Part shown: positions 23,201 through 35,925 of the stretch, in pieces
Numbering within the stretch: the stretch's first letter is position 1
How the letters are laid out: each line of letters opens with the position of its first letter
Origin: Kryptolebias marmoratus
Lineage: Eukaryota; Chordata; Actinopteri; Cyprinodontiformes; Rivulidae
Direction: 5' to 3'
Length of the DNA: 64,000 bases
Assembly: GCF_001649575.2 (NCBI RefSeq)
Contig: NC_051450.1
Location: 8,043,386-8,107,385 of the forward strand
Notes under the pieces: model-generated
Told to the model about the DNA's origin: nothing
The model's database searches: none
What the model saw: only the letters and a program-made list of their open reading frames with translations
Translations under genes and position numbers: made by a program

Positions 23201-26200
23201 CATCCACGAGGGGGTGCTGCAGCACCCTCCGCACCCTTACTTCCCAGCGGGTGGAAAAACGGCTTCACCTAAAACAGGGGTGTCCAATCCTGGTCCTTGA
23301 GGGCCACCATCCTGCATGTTTTCCTTGTTCCTCTGCTCAAACACGCCTGATTTGAATCAATGGGTGATTAACAGACTTCTGCAGAACACGAAGAGGTGAT
23401 TTAACCACTGAATCAGGTGTTTTGGAGCAGGGAAACAAGGAAAACATGCAGGATGGTGGCCCTCGAGGACCAGGATTGGACACCCCTGACCTAAAACATT
23501 AGTCTGAGACGAACCCCAGTCATGCCTGGGACACCAGTTCATTTTTGTGTTCGTTCAGATGAGTTTTTTTCATCACTTCTTTGCATTGAAACAATTCACC
23601 GAATCACCTTTTCGCCGGCTAGATATTTGACTTAATTACCGAGAAACTTTAAATCAAACAACTCGAAGCTGATGTTTTGTTTTGGGGCTTTTTCCTTGAG
23701 TCTTTAATGAGTCCCAGCTGTGCGAGATGTCGTGTAGCAGCACATGTTCACTGTCTGGCTTCACATAAGTTATCAGACTTGACAAGCTGGAGTCCAAAGA
23801 TACCACAGTTCAACACGAACTGCTGTGAATCATCAGTCTGCTGTGCTCAGAGCACACAGCGAAGAAATAAAGTGATCCAGACGAGCTGAAATTTATTCTA
23901 GCAGGGGTGTGTTTGTGGTGTTAAGTCACAGCCAACAGCAGACTCTAATTTAAATTGATTTAAATGTTTCTTTAGAATGCCCTACAGCAGGAATTGTGTG
24001 TCAACAACAACAACACAAAATGGCAGCTGATGGGTCACACACAGGCGAGCTATTACGACGTCACAAAAGAGAAGTGTGAAAGCGTGCCTCACCTTTTTAT
24101 AAACGTACTGCAGCAGAGGCTTCCCCCTGTCCTCCGCCTCCTCGCCGCCCTCCTCCTCCTCCTCCAGGGAGTGGGTGTGCCTGAAGTACGTCTGGGCGTA
24201 GACGTAGTAGAGGCCCGGCTGCGACACCACCAGCTCTCCGTCCACCAACCGGACGTCCTGGAGGAACGCCAGCCCCTTTTCTCCCTCCCACCACGAGATC
24301 TTCTGGCCCTGAACTCGCCGCCCGGCAGAGACCGGAGCTGAGGGGGGGGGGAGTCAAAACGCAACCAGATGAAAGGCAGCGCCGTGAAAACGCTGGAGGT
24401 TCCAGTTCAACGGAGCGTGCGCAAAGTTGCGTTTGGTAGGCTTTAGTTCAAATACAACTCCAACAAACCCTTCTGCCTTAGGTGCTTCAGCTCAGTTAAT
24501 CATTAAAACTTATTAACATTTATTGCTTCCTTAATTATGCATTTAACCTGCAAAACTACACCTACTGGTAGCAATGGAGGCACTTCATCAGCCATTTTGG
24601 CTCCTAATAAACAGAAGCCAACTCATTAAATTTAGAGAATTCTGAGAGTTTGTGCCAAATTGACCAAATTGATTTCTAAAAAATAAATTCCTATTTTTGT
24701 GTGCACAGCTTGCAAAACTGGATTCTAGGCCACACACATTATTTTTTTACCCATCTCCCCTGACATCAGACCTGCATCGGCCCACTTTGTACCCTACATT
24801 TATCACGCAATCTACCCGAGTGCACTTTAGACATGAAGAGAATTATTACTAATAATTATTAATATTTGTCATCGGCATGGATTTTACACCTGGACATTTG
24901 GGGCTGTAGTCTCGGATGTTTTCTGTTAGAGGGACAGCTCCAATGCAAGGTGTTAAATACAGCTCTAGTGCTCTAGAAACTAAGCTGAGACGGACTTCAA
25001 CTATTTCAGGAGAAAATTTGTCAAGTTCAAAATTCAAGCGACAGGACTGCAAGCCTCTGTGACTCAAAGAGATTAAGAACCTCTGCAAACATTTCTAAAG
25101 CTTTTGCAGACTCTCTGTGGATGCTGGCTTTGGATCAAAACTCAAATCAGTTGACTGTAATTTGCTGTTTCACCACTAGATGTCACTGCACCTGTTCTCA
25201 CTGGCTTTCGTTTTTGTTTTGTTTTTTTCTCCCTTGAGTGAACAATTTTTCCAACCTCTCCCTTTAATTGTGGACCTGAACCCATGAAGATGGTGAGTAA
25301 CATCACACAGGTGTGAAATCTGCCTAATGTAGATTTATTTTTGCAGTCATGCATGTCTGATTAGCTCCTAAACACAATAATCTATTAGTTGAGGACTTAT
25401 TGGAGGAAGGGGCTACAAATTAAGGATAATGATTTTAAAGTTTTTTATGGCAGATTTGTTGTAAAGGGCACTGCAAATATTCCTATAACTTTATGAGGAC
25501 CAAATGTTTATGCAACTATTGTACTTCCTGAGTCTAAATTTATGCCTGATTTTGTGGGTTCATGCAATAAATTTACTGAACAAATAAAATAGAGTCAAAC
25601 CTTTGTGTTCACAAGATCACAAATTTATCATCAAACTGTCGTTTGGTTGGTTGCAATCTGCAGTTTTGCCTCCAAATGCCGCTGCATCCCAACGTTAGTC
25701 CTAATTTTGACCCGATATAATCAGGTATTTTTATATTTCACACTAACAACTCCTTTCTATAGTGTTCTGGCAGCAAATCTATTATTGGGACATGTTAAAT
25801 AGGATTTATGTGTGGGCATGTATATGGTTATGTATACATAGATAGGTGAGTGCACATTGGGCATATGCTTATTTTGCAGATTTGTTGTTTATGTGCATTC
25901 CCTCAAGGCAGATGCATTTACTGATGTGGATTATATTGCATGGGGTTCTTTGTGTTCAGGTGTGCGTGTATGTACGTGTGTGTATGTGCGGGCATTTATA
26001 TGTATGTACAGATGCAAATATTTATATTGGTGTTAATGTTGATATGATCTATACAATGGTTTTGACATGTCTGGGATGAATTAATAATAAATAAATAAAT
26101 AATAAAATAGCCTCTCAACTGACTCCAAGCAAATTTATATTAAAATAAGAGCCTGTTTATCAAATATAACTATAATGTAGCCATTGACAACATGGTTAAA

Positions 26201-29200
26201 CCAAATAAAATACTCACAAACAGCTTTTCACCAGTTGATAAACCCCCAAATTAATTCTCTCACCTCCTGACTCTTGCTCCAGTTTGGGCACGAAGCTGCC
26301 TGTAACATGAGCGGCGACTTTGGGGCGAGATGAAGCCCTGTCGTCCATGACAATTGAGGGCAACACCCGAGACACTTCATCTGACATGAAGAAGAAAAGG
26401 AAAATGAACAGTTTCCTAAATGATCATTATTTCGTGGGTTATTAGGTCAATCATTTCACACACAAAAAAAGTGTACGTTCTTTCTGTTTTGAGGTTTTAA
26501 GTGTCAGAACATTAAGGGACATTTTCAAGTTTTCAGATTAGACAAAAACAACTTTAGATAAATCACAACATGAAACCTTGTCGTTTTTTAATAAAAACTA
26601 GAACCAAAAGCAGAATAGCATATAGAAATTTGAATCCAAAAGCTTGTATAACCACCTTGAAGCTGTCATTTTCTATATGACTTTCTCAGACTTTCACATC
26701 ATTATGGAGGACTTTTAGCCCACTCTTCTTTCCAACGTTGCTTCAGTTGATTAAGGTTTGCAGTCATTTGTTTCTGCTCAGCTTTCTTAAGGTCTAACCA
26801 CAGAAGTTTAATCAGGTTGAGCCTCTGGACTTCGACTGGACCACTGCAGCACCTTGATCCTTTTCTTTTTGAGCTGTTCTGTTGTAGATTAGCTGCTGTG
26901 TATGGGATCACTGTCCTGTTGCATCATGACCCGGATAACCTCACATCTGACTCTAGAAAGGTTTACAGAGGAGTTCATGGTTGACTCAATAACTGCAGGT
27001 AGCCCAGTTTCTGTAGCGGTGAAAAAAGCCCAAATCATCAACCCACCACCACCATGCTTGACAGTTGCTATGAGGTGTTCGTGCTGATATGCTGTGTTTG
27101 GATTTCACCAGACATGGCCGTGTGCATTATAGGTAAACATCTCTACTTTAGTAGCATCCATAATATTGTTGAAACCATGTTGTTTTTGGAGAGAAGAGCC
27201 TTTTTCCTGCAACTCTTCCAATCAAGTCATACTAGATCAGTCTTTTTCTAATCTTCCTGTCATGACCTTTAGTCAGCAGCACGGCGGATTAGTGGTTAGC
27301 ACTGTTGCCACACAGCAACAAGGTCCTGGGTTCTTTCTGTGTGGAGTTTGCATGTTCTACTCGTGTTTGCTGTTCTTCAGGCATTACGGTTTCCTCCCTC
27401 AGTCTAAAAACATGTGTGTTTAGGCTGCTTCCAGGCCTCCCTTGAAAAAGAGACCTGAGATCTTAACGGGACTTGCCTGGTTAAATAAATAAAAATAACC
27501 TTTAACCTGCTAACTGAAACTTGTTAAGTCTGAAATTAAGCTCTTAGGGGTTTTTTTGCAGTTTCTCTAAGCATCGCATAGTCTGACCTCGGGGTGAATT
27601 AGCTGGGCTGTCCCCCCTGGAAACATTGACAGCTGTCCTAAATGTTTTCCACTTGTGAATAACCCTTTTCTCTGCAGAATGACAGACTCCAAATAGTTTG
27701 GAAATGATCTTTAACCCCTCCTAAATTGATGGGCGGCAACAGTTGCTTCTCTAAGGTCATTGCTGTTGTCTTTTCACCTTGGCATTGTGTTAAGCAGCAA
27801 ACTTCTGCTTTTATCGAGGTGATCAGCATTTTTGATCAGCAGCACTCATCTTGAGGAAGAAGTAAGGATGGATTCGGTTGTTCTCAGACTGCTTCTTCAC
27901 TTTGGTTTAGTTTTTGTTTAAAATAAATAACACCAGGCATAATAGCTCATGTTGTTTTAACCTCATTTGAAGAGCTGCCAAGGACAAGATAGTTTTCTGT
28001 GTTGTTCTGATACGTGCAACCTTTCTTTTTCTCACGACTGTTGCTAAATCTTATTGTTGTGGTAAAGTTTCTCACCTTTCACTGCTGATGTAATCCTCTT
28101 CTGGTACCGCTGGGACAGAGACTGCGGGGAGAACAGACGCAACCAATTATTCAGAATCACACAAGTGGCTGTTTGACTTTAATGGTCCCTAAAATACCTT
28201 AACAGGCACAACACCCGTTTCATCAAAGGATTGTTCTCACTAACACATTTAAATGAGAAGTCTCCTCCCCAAACTTTGAGGCAGCAAAACAAAGCCACTT
28301 AAATAAAAGCAGAAGGCGAAAAGCTAAATTATGCGCAAATACAGTTTCAGTTTAAAGCTTTATCTGTGAGGAACAAGTCGCTCATTCCTGAAAACAGGCT
28401 TGTTGTTTGACTTCGACCCTGAAAATGTGCTGACATCAGGACCAGGAAGTTTCCTCGGGCAAATAACAAGAAGCCTTCATGTTCGGGCGAGCAGCGGATC
28501 CTTTCCTGTAAATCGATCTCTCTTCTCTTCCTCGTGTCTTACGCTCCTCGGCTCACTTAATCTGCAGCTACGGCCGAACTGATGAAAACCAGTTTCCCAG
28601 TTTCAAGCTGCTTTCTGTTTAGAGAGCTAACACTGTTTCTTGTTAAAGACGTATTACAAAAGAATGCGAGGAAAGGGCCAAAACAAGATATATTTTAAAA
28701 GGTTGTTTCCTCACTTTGACACGACAAAGATAACAAATAGCTTCTGGAGAATTGTTGCAGCTTTTATTGGTTTCCTGTAGATGTTGCTAAAGTTCCAACA
28801 GTTTTGTTTTTTTTTTTAGTAGGCAACACCTGCATGAACTTTATTTACCTGCATGCCAACAGTGTAAACAAGAGCGAAAGCTTGCTGGCTAATCCTTTTG
28901 CAGCATTTGTAGTCAGTTTATCTGTCACACACACATAAATAAACCTGGTTTATTGTCATTATGGTTTAATGAGCAGGAATTTCAGGATAAATGTTAGATA
29001 CAAGAAGGCACATTGGAGGAGTGGTTAGTGGAAAAAGTCTGACATTCGATGCCCGACAGGGATTCTTTTGAGTGGAGTTTTCACTCTGGGTTCCTCCCAC
29101 AGTCCAAAAATATCAATAATAGCAAGTAAGTTTAAAATTTGGACTATAATGAAAGTATTTTTCATGTATAAGCTTTGTCGCCCACTGCCAGATAACAACA

Positions 29201-32200
29201 AACAGGAGATCATGTTCATGCCTGCCTGTGTGTGTGCATGCGTGTGTGTGTTCATTTGTCTGTTGCGTTAGCAAAGCAATAGACCAGTTTTAATGAAAGT
29301 AATCACTGAAGGCCTGTCCACAACCAATCAACTTTAGGAGTCAGCCCACTTCCAGATGACCGCCACAGCTAATCAGACTCGGCCGACACAAAAATGACTT
29401 TTACTTAGTCAGATTTAAAAGCATTGAGGTAAAATTTGGCGTGGTAGCAGCTGAGAGTCATCCCCAACATATACTCCAATCTCTTACCGACTGCTTGAGA
29501 TCTGTGTTTTAAACTTTGCTATTAACTTCTGGAGTCAACTCTGTCTGTTAGCAGCTGGCCTCATGAATCACTGGGCAGATTTTAGGGAAACTGTCAGAAA
29601 GTAAAGACTGAATGCATATTTATAACTGATTAACTTCTGGAGTCAACCCAATTCAAGATGGCTGCCACAGCTAATCAACCTGAGCAGACACAAAAATGAT
29701 CATAACTCGGTCAATTATGCAGCTATTTAACCAAAATTTGGTGTGGTATTAGCTGAGAGTCATCCCTAACACATACTCTGGGAACTAACAGATGGTGTAA
29801 GATACTGCAATATCACAAGAAATTGCATATAATGTCATTTTCACTCTTTAGCCTATAACATAAGATGATCTCAGTTTAAAACTCTGGCAAGCGACATGCA
29901 TTCCCTCAAAGAATGCGCGTAGGTTGTTAATTTTCATTTCAGTGACACTCACATACTGACAGGAAACTTCCATCCCAGCAGCGAAAATATGTCTGGTTGA
30001 ATCAAAGTTACTGCAAACATTCATAAATACGAGTCTTTAATTGTTTGAAAACACAAACAAACAAGTCTGAATTACGCAAAGAAAAACCCCAAAGTGCCAC
30101 GGCTTTTTTGCGTTTATCACATAAATGTGTTCTGGTGATGCTTCGGGCGCCTCGGCGTCATTTTCATTCGAAGCAAGAAGCTTCGAACAAAGACGTTTGA
30201 ATGTTCAGAGCAAAGCTGACAGCTCCAGTGAATGTAACACCGTTTAAACTTCAAACGCTGCAACGTCTCAGCAGCTGTTGATTCTTCTCACATTTACACA
30301 GACGTTGTGAAATTCTGGTTCTTTACGCAACTCCGCTGGATGCAGATTTGCAGTTTTTACAGGACGGATTACAGGGAAGTGTGTCAATCTGTAAATCTGT
30401 AAAACGTAAAGCAACTCGAACACCATCTCCTGATTTTAATTTGACGAAGTTTGCGATCCAACATGATTAGAGAAGCGCGCAAACATTTCGTGTGTGCAGC
30501 TGAGTCTCTGTTGCTTCATTGTGACTCAAACGGGTTTAACTACAAGTTTGTTAAATACATTAAATGCACTGTCAAACGCATTTAATTAAAGTAGTAAAAT
30601 GCAGTCATACAGGGTTACTCAGGACGTGGGGAATGTGAATCTACTTACGTACTTCCCAACAGGATTTTAGCATTTGAGTCAATTTCTTTCAATAAAAACA
30701 GAGAACAGCAAAGTCAGAGGAGGAAGAATATCACGTAAAAGAAAATGTGAAACGTTAGGTTTTGGGAGGGTTTCAGACCAGAGCAGGTGAATGCATTCCT
30801 GTGCTGATTAGACCCCGAAGGATCACATCACATCTCTGACTATGAAGGAGCTCATTGTCCGTGTGTGACAGAGATTTAGATCATTTCAGCGTTTTATTTC
30901 CTCTGATATTCACAGGAAACTCCTCGTAATGACCAACCCCTTCCCTTCACTCCAAAACTACAGAAGCTCTTTATACTTCTTATTCATTAAAGGCTAAGCA
31001 TTCCTTAAAGAAATGCATATCGCCCGCCACTTTTCATGCCAGAATTGAAAAGGAATGGCAGAGTTATGCAGCTGTTTTGGTAAAACCTTGGAAATATCTG
31101 GTAGCGCTCAGATTATGTGTTATGAATGACTCTCAGCTCCTGCCACATCCAATTTTATCTCATTATCTGCGAAAACGACCAAAATATGGTCATTTGCATG
31201 TTGGCTAAGATTGATTAGCTGTGGTGGCCATCTTGAATGAAGCTGACTCCAACATTTAATCAGTTGTACATGTACATCTAATAGTTAGTTTCTGAGAGTG
31301 GTTCATGAGATATTTTGCTAACAGGCAGGCACACTCGTGCAAAAACACCACTTTCAGAATAAGACGACAAAGAGAGTGAATTGTTGATATGAAGTTGCAA
31401 AGAGTTTGTTTGCTTTATGTGGTCACTTTTGAGTTTTTTACAGTTGAAGCATCGTCAGAATGTGCCGCAGGGCAGAACAAGGAAACAGACCGATGTTTGC
31501 AGAGAGTCCTGTTGTTGCTGAGGAGGCAGCTCTCGTCAGGAGGGCTGTGTTGTTCGTGCCGGGGCAGCGGTGCTCACCTTCTCGATGAGCAGGTGGAGCT
31601 GCTCGGTGACCTGCCAACATGGATCTCCTCGTCCAGCCGTGATGCTCTGCAGGTCAGAGCCCGTCAGACAGGAGACGCTGCTCCGGGCGAAGGTCTCCTT
31701 CATCTGTGGAGGAGAAAACCAAAACCGTCCTGATGATGGGGAAACTTCAGATCCAAGCTGCTTTTTTAAAACCATCTTTTCACATGAGAACATTCCAAAC
31801 CTGATACTTTCCTGGCATGTGTCCACGCTTCTTTTAATCTGTTTAGGTTTCATTTCCCACATGATGATGTTTTACTTCTTCTGAGTTAATGATTGATTTC
31901 TGTAAACAGCTCAGGAGCTGCTCTGGACTCTGTCCAGGCAGGAAAAAGACGCAAAAAACTCTGGTAATCAGAGGCATGGCTACAGTTCCACCCTTTACCT
32001 CTTCTTCTGTTCTGGTGTTACAAGAAAAACAAACTGCATGTTTGTGTGAGTCTGCACTGAACTGTGTTTTGTTTTTTTGTTTTTTTGGGAGCGCACAAAA
32101 CCAAATTAAAGCAGTTCCTTGGTAACTGTTAAGCTTTAAAAGTGCGCAATCGTTACAGATTTTGGAAATCGGGAGGCTGCCCTGACAGTTTCAGCAGAAT

Positions 32201-32412
32201 TGCGCTCGCCGCGCGGTGCGCAAAAAGCCGCCGCCGCTGCGTAAAAAGGACGCGGCGGCCGCGGCCGCGGTGCGCCTCCGCTTCATCCGCGCGGGTTTCC
32301 TTACCGAGTTGAGAGCCGTGGTGAAGTGCAGCACGGTGATGGTGACCACCACCGTCTGCAGCAGGACCGCCACCAGCAGCAGCACGCCGAGCTTCGGACC
32401 GGAGTCCGTCAT
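20254..32412 (-). CDS. tnfsf10: TNF-superfamily ligand, TRAIL type, 283 aa, six exons
   Basis: A type II membrane death ligand that trimerises outside the cell and engages TRAIL-type death receptors. Coding exons: 32412-32305, 31703-31578, 28121-28076, 26380-26264, 24337-24093 and 20463-20254. Phases are 0, 0, 1, 1, 0 with GT-AG introns, and the total of 852 bases closes exactly. A short cytosolic end precedes one transmembrane helix (about 8-30). The stalk runs to about 112. The TNF homology domain (114-283) starts PKVAAHVTG and includes KISWWEG, GLYYVYAQTYF and SSFFGAFLIS. C232, in TSCWSRG, matches the zinc-coordinating cysteine peculiar to TRAIL (C230 in human). Human TRAIL is 281 aa. Unusual: an acidic run at about 191-204 between strands. 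Human TNFSF10 also sits next to NCEH1 in the same orientation. Fish have several TRAIL-like paralogues; the exact one is not settled. Confidence 0.93.
20956..21466. mobile_element. TA-flanked non-autonomous DNA transposon with a MADF-like remnant
   Basis: The left end CTGTATTTTCCGCACTATAG and the inverted right end (CTGTATTTTC, then ACTATAAGGC) are flanked by TA on both sides. This is the well-known vertebrate repeat whose ends read 'ttttccgcactataaggcgc'. Inside, the plus strand at 21116-21241 encodes 41 residues with LAELVRLYQHLYDPSMRDH, like the start of a MADF/Myb-SANT domain, then a stop. It lies in the 3' region of TNFSF10 intron 5. Confidence 0.7.
22400..23060 (+). repeat. GCCATCTTGAAT-family repeat, copy 2
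   Basis: Starts near the near-palindrome GCATTCTTTAAAGGAATGC, contains GCGGCCATCTTGAATGACG and a second partial unit with the GAATGACTCTCAGCTACTAC block, and ends near GAGATATTTTGCTAACAGAC. Roughly two head-to-tail units. Confidence 0.7.
23275..23488. mobile_element. hAT-type MITE, 214 bp, exact 8-bp target duplication
   Basis: The ends CAGGGGTGTCCAATCCTGGT and its inverse (ACCAGGATTGGACACCCCTG) form a long terminal inverted repeat. It is flanked by ACCTAAAA on both sides (23267-23274 and 23489-23496). An 8-bp duplication and a CAG...CTG end fit the hAT superfamily. There is no coding capacity. A related copy is at 56528-56718. Confidence 0.88.
26600..27880 (-). mobile_element. Tc1/mariner-type transposon remnant with a nested SINE
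   Basis: The minus strand carries a broken Tc1-like transposase. Its C-terminal part (26911-26702) includes GSRCCSGPVEVQRLNLIKLL and ends QRWKEEWAKSPP. Its N-terminal part near 27790 reads like MPR-K-D-SNDLREA with a stop codon after the arginine. A SINE at 27273-27497 interrupts it. It lies in TNFSF10 intron 3 and cannot make a transposase. Confidence 0.75.
27273..27497 (+). mobile_element. tRNA-derived SINE inserted in the Tc1 remnant
   Basis: Begins near CAGCACGGCGGATTAGTGGT (A-box), followed by GTGTGGAGTTTGCATGTTC and an A/T-rich tail. It is flanked by ACCTTTAG (27265-27272) and ACCTTTAA (27498-27505). A second Tc1 remnant at 56.1 kb shows the same site without a SINE, confirming an insertion. 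Confidence 0.8.
28990..29115 (+). mobile_element. Decayed tRNA-derived SINE
   Basis: A diverged copy of the same body as the 27.3 kb SINE: GGCACATTGGAGGAGTGGTT at the start, later GGGTTCCTCCCACAGTCCAA. In TNFSF10 intron 2. Confidence 0.55.
29260..29960 (-). repeat. GCCATCTTGAAT-family repeat, copy 3 (two units)
   Basis: In reverse orientation: two successive units with AACTTCTGGAGTCAACCCAA, TTCAAGATGGCTGCCACAGC and AGCTGAGAGTCATCCC, ending at the GCATTCCCTCAAAGAATGC near-palindrome about 29900. In TNFSF10 intron 2. Confidence 0.7.
30980..31345 (+). repeat. GCCATCTTGAAT-family repeat, copy 4
   Basis: The most complete unit. It runs from GCATTCCTTAAAGAAATGC at about 30997 through ATGACTCTCAGCTCCTGCC and GTGGTGGCCATCTTGAATG to ATGAGATATTTTGCTAACAG. 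It ends only about 230 bases from the boundary of TNFSF10 exon 2. Confidence 0.75.
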
Positions 32413-32929
32413 AACGAACAGCCCGCCGTCCGGGACCCGAGCAGCGCAGCCGCGTCCCGTCCCGTCCCGTCCCGCTCTCAGACTTCCAGGACGAGAACAA
32501 TGGAGGAGAGGAGGCTGACTTCTTCACTTTTTACCCTCCCCGTTCCTGCGCACAGGAGGAGGAGGAAGAGGCGGGTCCGAACAACTAGGGTTTTTTCACT
32601 CTTTGATTAACTCCTCCATGCAGAGATGATTGTTTCATGTGTGCGCTGAGAAAACACTGATAACATTTATCATGAGCTCTTATCTCCCCTGCAGATCTGC
32701 AGCTCCGAGGCAAAGCACCTCTGACACAACCAGAGCCAGAAAACATGGCACCTTTATTTCCATTTCAGGACTAAAACCATCACAGATGTTCCGGATCAAG
32801 AAACTTTCTGACTTCAGTTGGACTGAAGTCAGCTGAAATCATCCACATTTTGGTTTGTGATTTAAAAAAAAACGATTTATGGAGTAAAAGGTTTAATAAA
32901 CATTTCATTGGGGGAAAACCTTTTAACAG

Positions 32930-33215
32930 CTCACAATGAGATAACGTTTTTGCCTGTGTCTGTTTGCAAAATATCTCTGTAGCACAGGGAGATTTTAATG
33001 AAACATCTCGAACTAGTTAACTTCAGGAGTCAACCCAATTATAGATGGGCGCTGCATCCAGCTGACTGTTGGAAACAAAAAAAATGCTTCAGAGCAGTCC
33101 ATTTTACAGAAATTGAGCTACAAATTGATGTGGCAGTCACTGAGAGTCATCCCCAACACATATTCTGAGTTTAAAACCCTGACATGAAACATTCCTTTAA
33201 GGAAAAAAAAAAACA
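32930..33215 (-). repeat. GCCATCTTGAAT-family repeat, copy 5
   Basis: Reverse orientation, about 500 bases upstream of the TNFSF10 start codon. It has AACTTCAGGAGTCAACCCAA, CACTGAGAGTCATCCCCAAC and the end block ACATTCCTTTAAGGA. Confidence 0.6.
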
Positions 33216-33509
33216 TTTTTAATTTGAAGAGATATGGTGCTCCACTCTGATTTGGTCCATTTCATTTAAAATGTGCATTTACTGGAGAAAGAATGTAAAC
33301 TTTTCTTCTGAGGAACACATGAAGGGGAAAACGTAAAATAAAAACAACAGCTGCTTCTGACATTTATGTCACAGTGAATAACCCCGCGCACTTCGTCCAT
33401 CGTGTGCTTGTCTGAGTTGGAGACAGGATCAAAAGGATCACAAAGTGACACAATCAATAATACAGAAATCAGGGTACATTCAATTGAGCTCGATTGAAAC
33501 AGAATTATA

Positions 33510-34265
33510 TGAAGGCCTCGCAATTTTTGAAGGAATGCAAATCTTTCACCACCTTTCATGCCAGAGTTTAAAGCTCGGAGAGGATTTGGAGGTAGTTGGA
33601 GTGAAGACAGAGGACGCAGAAGACAGAGTCAGATGGAGGAGGATGACTCGCTGTGGAGACCCCTGAACAGGGATCAGACGAAAGAAAAAGAAGAGTTTAA
33701 AACTGGGATCATCTAATGTTAAGATATGATGAACCATTTTAGTTAAATCTTCTAAATAATCTCAGGAACAATGCAATGTTGCAAAAACCTTGCACGATCT
33801 GTAAATGCTCAGGGCATGTGTTGAGAGTGGCTCTGAGCTGCGGCCGCATCAAATTTTAGCTCCGTATCTGTAAAACTGGCTGCGCTGTAGCCATTTTGTT
33901 TTGTTTTTTTTTAGCTGCAGCAGCCGTCTTGTAATAGACTAACTCCAAATGTAGATGTACATCCAAGGATTCCTCTCCGAGGGCCTTATTAAAATCTCGT
34001 CGGTGGTTCATGAAATATTTTGCTAACAGACACAGTCGATTCCAACAGTTAATGGCAAAGATTTAAACACAGATCTTGTGTGATCTGTTTGTGCTCAAAA
34101 CAGGTTTGGGGGATGTCTCTCAGCTACTACCACACCAAATTTTAGTTCAATATCTGTAGAACTGACCGAGTTGTAATCATTTCTCTGTTGGCTAAGCTCA
34201 GTTAGTTGTGGCAGCCATCTTGGACCTGGTTGCTCCATTATCACCACACCTTTTAGCAGCAGGCG
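33510..34265 (+). repeat. GCCATCTTGAAT-family repeat, copy 6
   Basis: Opens with TTTTTGAAGGAATGCAAATC, contains GTCTCTCAGCTACTACCAC and GTGGCAGCCATCTTGGACC, with an internal partial duplication. Confidence 0.65.
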
Positions 34266-35089
34266 ATAACGGAACCAAGACACTTCGATTTGGGAACATC
34301 TGTCACTCTTATTTACGTTATACATTTTTAGTAAAAAAACAATGTTATTCCACAGAGTTGTAAAAGTGTGAACTGAATATTTAATATTAGATGGAGGTGT
34401 TCAAATGTAAGAACTATGCTGTAATAGAGTGTGATGGTGTAGCTATTATCTGTAGTATCTCACTAGGCCGCAACTATTGACTGGCTGGAGACCCAAAATT
34501 GCAAGAAAATGCTTAAATTTTCCCACGTTTGCACAAATTTAGAATCATAACGATGTCAAGTAAAACCGTAGGACCTGTACACAAGAATGTGTATGAAATC
34601 CAACAATAAGTGGTCAAACTGAAGGGATTTAAGGGAAGACACCGAGTTGGTTGGTCTGACCTCATCAGGCAGGGAGTTCCCGAGCTGAGGGGCCCGGACC
34701 ACATGGGTGACCTTTCTGGCACGTCAAAGATTTAGGGCCCATTAGTGGGGCTCTGCAGGAGGATCTGGAGCTGTCGTCATCCTGAGTTAGCAGATTACAG
34801 ATATGAGTCGGAGCCAAAGCATTTGTGTGTTTTTGAAAAAAAACATAAAAAACAAGAACATTTCGAGCTCGCTAAAGGTCAACAACGACGGGGAACGTTG
34901 TGCCTTTTCAGTGTTCGGGAAGGGGAAATCACAACAGCTGAGTCAAGAAATAAAAAAGAATAACCTCATCCGTCTGCCGACAGTCTCCGATCCAGACCAG
35001 AATCCAGATCAGCGCCAGAATTTTGCCTCTTCTAATTAAGTTCACGTTCCATCTGGAAAGGATTTCACCCAAATTTAGCTAAATTTATG

Positions 35090-35645
35090 TTTTGAGTAAT
35101 AGGTTTAACAATTAAAAACGCAGCATTTCTTGACTTTCATGCCAGAGTCTTAGACTAAGATCAATTTATGCTGAGACGTGATGGAGTCGTCGCCATTTTG
35201 GTGAAATCTTGAAAACAACGTTACGCACAATTGTGCAGTCTTTTAGCACTCAGAGTACGTGTTGGGCAGGACTCTCAGCTGCTCCCACATCAAATTTGAG
35301 TTTAATATCAGTAAATATGACTGAGTTATAGCTGTTTTCGTGATTTATAAGGTTGGTTGGCAGCCATCTTGGGTGAAGTTCAAAAGGGAATTAGTTGTCG
35401 AGTTATGTCCAGTAATTACTCTGCTACAGCCACAATAAATTTTAACGTAGTGTCTGCAAAGCTGACGGAGTTACGTTTACCTTTGTGTTACCTAGGATCA
35501 ATTATCTGTGTCGACCATTTTGAATGTGGCTCCAAATGTCAAAGAGTTGTTGACGTATATCTAATGATTCATTTTTGAGAGTTTCATTCAAATTTGTCCA
35601 GAGGTTCATGAGATACTATGCTAACAGTCAGATAAGTTAAAACAC
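35090..35645 (+). repeat. GCCATCTTGAAT-family repeat, copy 7
   Basis: Contains GACTCTCAGCTGCTCCCACA, GGCAGCCATCTTGGGTGAAG and CATGAGATACTATGCTAACA in the family order. Confidence 0.65.
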
Positions 35646-35925
35646 ACACACAATTATAGCCTGCTTTTTAATAATTAAACCAAAACTGAACAAATTACAA
35701 AATATATTACTTTCAGACAGTAAAATGCTTTACAATCATTTAAAGCTGAAGGTTACAACAGTAAATAGTTTTTACTCAAGCAGAGTTTATTTATGATAAA
35801 GATATAAATATTTAAAGTAGTAATTTTAATCAATTCTAATTAAAATCAAAGTAACTCACGCTTCTCTTGTTTGTCTTTAATGAGGACTAAGGAGTGTCAA
35901 CTGATTGTTTTTAAATTAAATTTTG

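Larger units (their letters stand above)
32600..35900. other. TNFSF10 upstream region, no gene seen
   Basis: A GC-rich block at 32160-32580 covers TNFSF10 exon 1 and its probable promoter, including a CCCGTCCCGTCCCGTCCCG run at about 32454-32472. Beyond it I find only GCCATCTTGAAT-family repeats and unclassified AT-rich DNA. Confidence 0.5.
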
